A DNA stretch of 64,000 bases from DATBVX01 sp963696675 (GTDB lineage: Bacteria; Pseudomonadota; Gammaproteobacteria; Steroidobacterales; Steroidobacteraceae). Location of the stretch: assembly GCA_963696675.1 (NCBI GenBank), contig CAVOLM010000061.1, positions 48,665 to 112,664 on the forward strand. Direction: 5' to 3'. Under the pieces are notes generated by a model. The model saw nothing but the letters and a program-made list of their open reading frames with translations. It searched no databases and had not been told where the DNA came from. The position numbers and the translations under genes were made by a program. Shown piece after piece: positions 59,678 to 64,000 of this stretch. Within the stretch, counting starts at the first letter, position 1, and the number at the start of each line of letters is the position of its first letter.

Positions 59678-60160
59678 TCAGTCCCGGAAATTCACGTACT
59701 GCAGCGGCACGCCGGCCTCGGACTTGCGCAACAGCGCTATCGCTGCCTGCAGGTCATCTTTCTTCTTTCCCGTCACGCGCAGCTGCTCGCCCTGGATCTG
59801 CGTCTGGACCTTGAGGCTGGACTCTTTGAGGAGCTTGACCAGCTTGCGCGCAGTATCTGCATCGATGCCGTGCTTGAGAGTCACTTCCTGGCGCGCCGCA
59901 TTGAGTGCGATCTGCGGCTCACCCACCTGCATGCAGACGACGTCTATTCCCCGCTTCGAGATCCTCAACCGCAGGATCTCCAGCATCTGCTTGAGCTGAA
60001 AGTCCGCGGGTGCGTGCAGGGTTATCTTGAATTCCTCCAGCTCGAAGCGCGCTCCGGTGCCCTTGAAATCGAAACGCTGCGACACTTCACGGCTCGCCTG
60101 ATCTACGGCGTTGGTCACTTCGTGGGCATTGAGCTGGGAGACGACGTCGAAGGAAGGCAT
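59678..60160 (-). CDS. yajQ: YajQ-family nucleotide-binding protein
   Basis: 160 residues, intact. MPSFDVVSQLNAHEVTNAVDQASREV and SQRFDFKGT, plus KVQTQIQGEQLRVTGKKKDDLQ, match the family. Members bind cyclic di-GMP in Xanthomonas and Pseudomonas and affect virulence gene control. The acetyltransferase gene lies 1 bp upstream on the same strand. Confidence 0.95.
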   Translation of the reverse strand: MPSFDVVSQLNAHEVTNAVDQASREVSQRFDFKGTGARFELEEFKITLHAPADFQLKQMLEILRLRISKRGIDVVCMQVGEPQIALNAARQEVTLKHGIDADTARKLVKLLKESSLKVQTQIQGEQLRVTGKKKDDLQAAIALLRKSEAGVPLQYVNFRD

Positions 60161-60161
60161 G

Positions 60162-60698
60162 TCACATCGCTGCCGCGGTGGTATCGATGTTGCGGTAGAA
60201 GATCACCGTCGAGTCGAAATGCCCGTCGGAGCCACGCTGGTAGCGCGGGATGCAGCCGACACGCGTGTAACCCTGGCGCGTAAAGAGCCGATCGCCGTAG
60301 CCACCTTCGCGCGCGTCGGCGAGGAGCAGGGTTCTGCCCTTGCTGGCCGCCACCGTTTCGATCGCATCGAGCAGTGCGCGTCCGAGGCCCTTACCTTGCC
60401 ACTGGGTGTGCACGATGAGCTTCTGGATTTCGGCGCGGTGCCGCGCGTTGGCACGAACCGTAAGCACGAGCTGCGCGCAGCCGATGATCGAGTTGCCGTC
60501 GCGCGCTAACAGGATCACGCGCTCGCCGCGCGCGACCTCGCCAAGTGCCGCCATCCAGTAGTTGCGCGCATCAGCAGTCGAGAGAGGCGCCAGAAAGCCA
60601 ATTGACGCGCCGCTCTTGACCGCGTCCTGCAGCAGCTCGACGAGCTCGCTGAAAAGCTCAAGACTCGGCGTGCTGCGAATTTCGGCAATATTCCACAT
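60162..60698 (-). CDS. GNAT-family N-acetyltransferase
   Basis: 178 residues. The acetyl-CoA loop QWQGKGLGRALLDAIE (Q/R-x-x-G-x-G/A) is at about 115-130, with the preceding strand AEIQKLIVH. The C-terminal GYTRVGCIPRYQRGSDG segment is typical for one subgroup. Acceptor substrate unknown. Confidence 0.88.
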   Translation of the reverse strand: MWNIAEIRSTPSLELFSELVELLQDAVKSGASIGFLAPLSTADARNYWMAALGEVARGERVILLARDGNSIIGCAQLVLTVRANARHRAEIQKLIVHTQWQGKGLGRALLDAIETVAASKGRTLLLADAREGGYGDRLFTRQGYTRVGCIPRYQRGSDGHFDSTVIFYRNIDTTAAAM

Positions 60699-60746
60699 GT
60701 GTGCGCCCGTCCTGCTGAGGAGCGCAACGGTATCACAAGCTGCAGA

Positions 60747-61484
60747 TCATGAAGGGGTCTCGGCGAGCAGGGACTCGAGAGTGTGGATGAAGCTCGCCGT
60801 AAGTTCCTCGTAGCGCACACCGGTCGCTGGCCCGGAGAACCCGGTATAGATGCGGCGCACACGGCCCTTGCGATCCACGAATAGCGTGGTCGGGAAAGCG
60901 TACACGCCGCTGAGCTGCGGCAGCTTCGTCGACGCATCGTCCTTGTCGGAGATTCCGGCAATCAGCGTCGCGTACTCGATACCGAACTTGGCACGCATTG
61001 CGGCCACTGCCTTCGCGGCGGGCCCGAAATCGCCCGAGTGCTCGAACATCAGCTCCACGATCTCCACGCCCCTGTCGCGGTACTGCCTGTAGAGCGGGGC
61101 CAGAAACGCCGCCTCATCGTGGCAGTTTGGGCACCAGCTGCCGCCCAGTGCCACGAGCACCACCTTGTTCCTGAAGCGCGCGTCCGCCATCGAAACCGGC
61201 TGGCCGGTCTCGTCAGGAAACGTGAAGCCAAAGCTCCAAGTGTCATCGCGAATCGTCGTCAGTGCGTCGGGATCGGCGAGTTTCGCCTGCTCGTCGCGAC
61301 GGCCAGTCCACTCCTCTACCGGGCTGAGGCCCGACCAGTGCTTGCCCTTCAGTTCTCCTGTCGGCGTGACCTGGGCGTGATAAAGGTATGCGTGCGCGCC
61401 ATCGAAGGTCGACAGGTACAGCTCATCATTGCGCATCTCGCCGGCGAGGTAGCGGTGATCGCCTGTCTGCGTGACTGGCAATGC
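60747..61484 (-). CDS. TlpA-like thioredoxin-fold protein, N-terminus cut off at the contig join
   Basis: The C-terminal thioredoxin domain has the catalytic GGSWCPNCHDEAAFLAPLYRQY, the cis-Pro in YAFPTTLF and a FVDRKGRVRRIYTGFSGPATG end, as in TlpA/ResA redoxins. Before it is a domain of about 95 residues (LSTFDGAHAYLYHAQV, EEWTGRRDEQAKL). The frame should continue upstream with a signal peptide and the rest of that domain, but homology stops near TGDHRYLAG where the foreign block begins. Therefore truncated. Confidence 0.8.
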   Translation of the reverse strand, partial: ALPVTQTGDHRYLAGEMRNDELYLSTFDGAHAYLYHAQVTPTGELKGKHWSGLSPVEEWTGRRDEQAKLADPDALTTIRDDTWSFGFTFPDETGQPVSMADARFRNKVVLVALGGSWCPNCHDEAAFLAPLYRQYRDRGVEIVELMFEHSGDFGPAAKAVAAMRAKFGIEYATLIAGISDKDDASTKLPQLSGVYAFPTTLFVDRKGRVRRIYTGFSGPATGVRYEELTASFIHTLESLLAETPS

Positions 61485-61490
61485 ACGGGT
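61465..61490. other. First abrupt sequence junction
   Basis: The minus-strand TlpA-like gene loses homology here and the plus-strand beta-helix ORF begins in mid-repeat with no ribosome site. GC falls from above 60 percent to below 50 percent, and ATA, AGA and AGG codons become common to the right. The two coding regions abut. Confidence 0.65.
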
Positions 61491-61755
61491 CTCTGACAAT
61501 GCCCATATCTATGGCATCGCCCATATCTATGGCAATGCTAGGGTCTTTGGTGATGTCTATGTCTTTGGCGATGCCCATGTCTTTGGAAATGCCAGGGTCT
61601 CTGGCGATACACAGGTCTCTGGCAAAATCAAATTACATACAATACTTTGTTCAAGATTCAAATTTACATCTGATTGGCAAGTTGAACTTTGGCTAAAGAA
61701 TGAAAAGGAATTTCAAGAAAAGGTTGAGAGGAAGGAGGCTCGGCATTCATTCTAA
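61471..61755 (+). CDS. 5'-truncated hexapeptide-repeat (left-handed beta-helix) fragment
   Basis: The first 50 residues are hexapeptide-like repeats of the form GNARVS, DNAHIY, GNARVF, GDVYVF, GDAHVF, GNARVS, GDTQVS, as in left-handed beta-helix proteins common in phages and mobile DNA. A charged 40-residue tail follows (WLKNEKEFQEKVERKEA). The left end starts in mid-repeat at the join, so the printed GTG at 61471 is not a real start. Confidence 0.65.
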   Translation: MTGNARVSDNAHIYGIAHIYGNARVFGDVYVFGDAHVFGNARVSGDTQVSGKIKLHTILCSRFKFTSDWQVELWLKNEKEFQEKVERKEARHSF

Positions 61756-61775
61756 AGGATTCTGCCGACTGTTTT

Positions 61776-62851
61776 ATGAGAAAAGTAAATCACAAGCAAC
61801 TTGGAGAGGTTGTCAAGGTCGCATATAAGAAAAAGACCCCTCTTTTGTGTGGGGGACGATGGGGATTGGAAAATCCCAAACAGTGAAGGAGTGTGCGAAG
61901 CAGCTTGCGAAAGAGCTAAAGATGGAGTTCTCCGACACAGATGTGGAGAACGGCAAGTTCGGCTTCGTAGACGTTAGGCTCTCGCAGCTAGAGGCTGTGG
62001 ACTTGAGAGGTCTCCCGAAGATTGAGAACAACAAGACCTGTTCGATTCTGCCTGAATTCCTGCCAAGGAAGGCCGAGGGAAAGGGCATCCTGTTCTTTGA
62101 CGAGTATCCAAACGCTCCTCCGAGCGTGCAGAACGCAAGCTTGCAGCTTGTGCTTGACAGAAAGCTCGGAAGCTATGTTATGCCTGATGGATGGCTCGTT
62201 GTCACAGCAGGGAATTTGGAGACAGATAAGGCTCATCTTTTCTCGCTGTCAGCACCTCTTATGAACAGGTTCATACACCTTGAGCTTGCCACACCTTCAA
62301 TCGAAAGCTGGACAAGCTGGGCGACTGAGCATAATCTCGATACACGATGGATAGCATTCCTGAATTGGAAGCCTGGGTATCTTTACAGGTTCGACCCGAA
62401 GGCCAGCGACAAGGCTTTCCCGACACCAAGGATGAACGAGTATGTGAGCAGGTTGATAGGTGACATACAAGGTGACTACCAACTGCTTGAGACGCTCATA
62501 GCCTCTGCTGTCGGCGAGGGTGTTGCAGTCGAGTTCACCGCATGGTACAGGCTCGCCGAGAAGATAGACCTCGACACCTTAATCGAGAAGCCTGAGAAGA
62601 TAGCCTCGATAAAGGAAGTGAGCATGAAATACAGCGTGGTCTCAGGGCTTGCGGAGAAATACAAGGGCGACAGCAAGCTTGCCGATAAGCTGTTCGAGGT
62701 CTGCAAATTCCTTGAGGCAGAATACTCGGTTCTGCTCTTGAAGCTCATGTTCTCCGTCAACAAGATGGACTTGCAGAAGAAGATGGTGATGGGGAACAAG
62801 AAGTGGGTCGAGATAGCGAAGCAATACGCGAAGTATTTCGACTTCCCATGA
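61776..62851 (+). CDS. MoxR-like AAA+ ATPase (one frameshift near the start)
   Basis: Walker A WGTMGIGKSQTVKE, Walker B ILFFDEYPNAPPSVQ with LQLVLDRKLG after it, sensor 1 VTAGNLETDKA and an arginine-finger candidate in LSAPLMNRF. The ATG at 61776 opens MRKVNHKQLGEVVKVAYKKKTPLL in another frame, which joins VWGTMGIG if one base is missing near 61845. The protein ends FDFP at 62851, exactly where the next block begins. ATA and AGG codons are frequent, unlike the main contig. MoxR proteins work with von Willebrand-domain partners; none is visible. Confidence 0.75.
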
Positions 62852-62875
62852 GGTGTACCGCCGGACAATTGCCGC
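62845..62875. other. Second abrupt sequence junction
   Basis: The plus-strand ATPase stops at 62851 while the minus-strand creatininase homology runs into this point and is cut (after KGSVMFAAIVRRY). GC rises to about 58 percent on the right. Two unrelated genes end head-on within about 20 bp. Confidence 0.55.
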
Positions 62876-63665
62876 AAACATAACAGAGCCCTTCGCGGGT
62901 GTGCCGAGGTGAGGGTTACCCGTGTTGCCTGCCACGGAGATATCCGAACGGCGGCGGCCGATTATCACCGGCGGCGTCTTGTCAAAACCGCCTTTAAGAT
63001 ACGGGCTGCCCCAGGGGGCGAGGTTCTGGGACCGCCTGCGTCATGTCCACCAGCGAGCGGTCCAGGTGGGCAACCAGGGCGGTTTCCACGTCGTACCGCC
63101 GTGGGCAATCCCCGCCCCGCGGTCGTCCTGCAGGTCTGACAGGTCTTCGGCCGCCAGCCGCCAGTAGGGGCTGCCTGTCAGCAGCATATCCCGGTGCTGC
63201 GAGCGCGCTTCCATCAACGCCAGGCTGATCACGGCGTCGTTGCCCCCGTGTCCGTTCAGCATAAAAACCCGCCTGGGCCGGACCGGTGCAGGGCGTCGAT
63301 CACCTGGACGTAGATGCGCAGCAGAATTTCCGGCGTCAGGCTGATCGTGCCGGGAAAATCGGTATGTTCGTCTGAATATCCAAGTTGAAGGGTGGGCCCG
63401 GCTGCGATGGGAATGGTCCGGGCGGCTTCCTGTACGGCGGCATGCGCCACCGCTTCAGCAAGCATGGCGTCCACCCGCAGGGGAAGATGCGGCCCGGCTG
63501 CTGCTCGGTCGAACCGACCGGCAGGACAATCACCGCCCCTTTTTGAGCAAGCACTTCGACCTCTTTCCAGGTTAAATGTGCCAGCAACCAGTTATTTTTC
63601 AAATCTAATCTCCTTTTTAGCGACTCCGGAAGGGCCGTGGCGCCGTGTAAGGCTTCACCGGTCAT
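62856..63665 (-). pseudogene. Creatininase-family amidohydrolase, frameshifted and cut at its 3' end
   Basis: Starting at 63665 the protein reads WLLAHLTWKEVEVL and VIVLPVGSTEQ (motif GSTEQ), changes frame near 63490 to MLAEAVAHAA and HTDFPGTISLTPE, changes again near 63262 to NGHGGNDAVISLALMEARS, and again near 63085 to DVETALVAHLDRSLVDM, with GSPYLKGGFDKTPPVI in yet another frame. All family metal-site motifs are present, so indels in the assembly probably caused the breaks. The C-terminus is lost at the join. Confidence 0.75.
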
Positions 63666-63701
63666 TGTATCCGCTCCCGGAGTTGCCGTGCTGCAACCTG
63701 G

Positions 63702-64000
63702 TCAGGCGACGACATATTGTTTTAACCAGCGGTCCATTATTTCAATCCCCGTCCAGGGCCTTCTGGAACCCAGAAATAGCCATTTTCCACCCGGAATGGC
63801 TCTTTTTGGATCATGGTGAAGGGGTTGGAGCCCGCCCAGTATCTCATGGTGCACTGGTTGGGCATGGCAGCAGCCAGATGAACGCTGGCTGCAAATTGCA
63901 CCGCCGTGCCCACGCTCAAATGCGGCGTCACCGCTTTACCGAAAGCGTCAGCCAGTTCACCGATGCGCTTCGTTTCCCGTGATCCAGGCAATTGGTGATG
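63702..64000 (-). CDS. Enolase-superfamily (mandelate racemase/muconate lactonising) dehydratase, partial
   Basis: C-terminal part only; the gene enters from the right edge. AFGKAVTPHLSVGTAVQFAASVHLAAAMPN contains the TPH motif of the family, and PFRVENGYFWVPEGPG is the usual close. A slip near 63735 joins it to IMDRWLKQYVVA with a stop at 63702. It lies about 40 bp upstream of the creatininase on the same strand, so they are one operon of a second organism. Confidence 0.75.

Overview
The window reads as a high-GC gammaproteobacterial chromosome segment up to about 61.48 kb, followed by about 2.5 kb of foreign sequence. The backbone order rsmG-parA-parB-atpIBEFHAGDC-glmU-glmS, the tesA/ybbA pair, tatABC and yajQ all fit Gammaproteobacteria. 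A Nevskiales/Steroidobacter-like or xanthomonad-like lineage is my guess; I cannot confirm it. I saw no rRNA, tRNA, CRISPR array, insertion sequence or prophage.

Layout. 0-6.4 kb: the tail of an S41 protease, a SEC-C protein, a small membrane protein, two peptide transporters (OPT and POT families), tatABC and dtd. 6.8-13.1 kb: a diheme cytochrome c, an MBL hydrolase, an AcuI-type reductase and the methylcitrate cycle genes prpBCD. 13.1-28.5 kb: rsmG, parA, an SPFH/ribbon-helix-helix pair inserted on the opposite strand, parB, the complete ATP synthase operon behind a strong promoter, a tandem pair of paralogous secreted proteins, glmU and glmS. 28.5-31.9 kb: a lipoprotein, a LysE exporter, an outer-membrane barrel and a YqjD/E/K-like membrane trio.

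31.9-36.4 kb is a lower-GC accessory island and the most novel part. It has three DUF6502-family genes (one broken and apparently lacking its helix-turn-helix) around a secreted protein built from more than 20 copies of an octapeptide S-I-[IV]-G-[GS]-D-[TA]-[NK] flanking a DUF5666-like core. I propose that it is a regulator plus surface-repeat-protein locus.

36.4-47.2 kb: fadD, tesA, the ybbA/ybbP ABC system, a DUF4139 protein, a DUF6491 protein, an outer-membrane barrel, and a TonB gene between two EF-hand genes. 47.2-52.4 kb: a coupled otsB-GH15-otsA trehalose operon and an LCAT-like hydrolase. 52.6-61.5 kb: a Cys-rich protein, oxyR divergent from ahpC-ahpD with a recognisable OxyR site, a Nudix hydrolase, NDH-2, cstA, yajQ, a GNAT acetyltransferase and a TlpA-like gene.

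Two quality warnings. Many conserved genes (OPT, tatC, prpB, prpC, rsmG, parB, glmS, fadD, tesA, ybbP, GH15, otsA and others) continue in another frame after a single-base slip, so the assembly carries many indels; I annotate these as one gene each. From about 61.48 kb the sequence changes abruptly into a block with a beta-helix repeat protein and a MoxR-like ATPase, and at about 62.85 kb into a creatininase/enolase-superfamily block. Genes are cut exactly at both joins, which points to a chimeric contig end.
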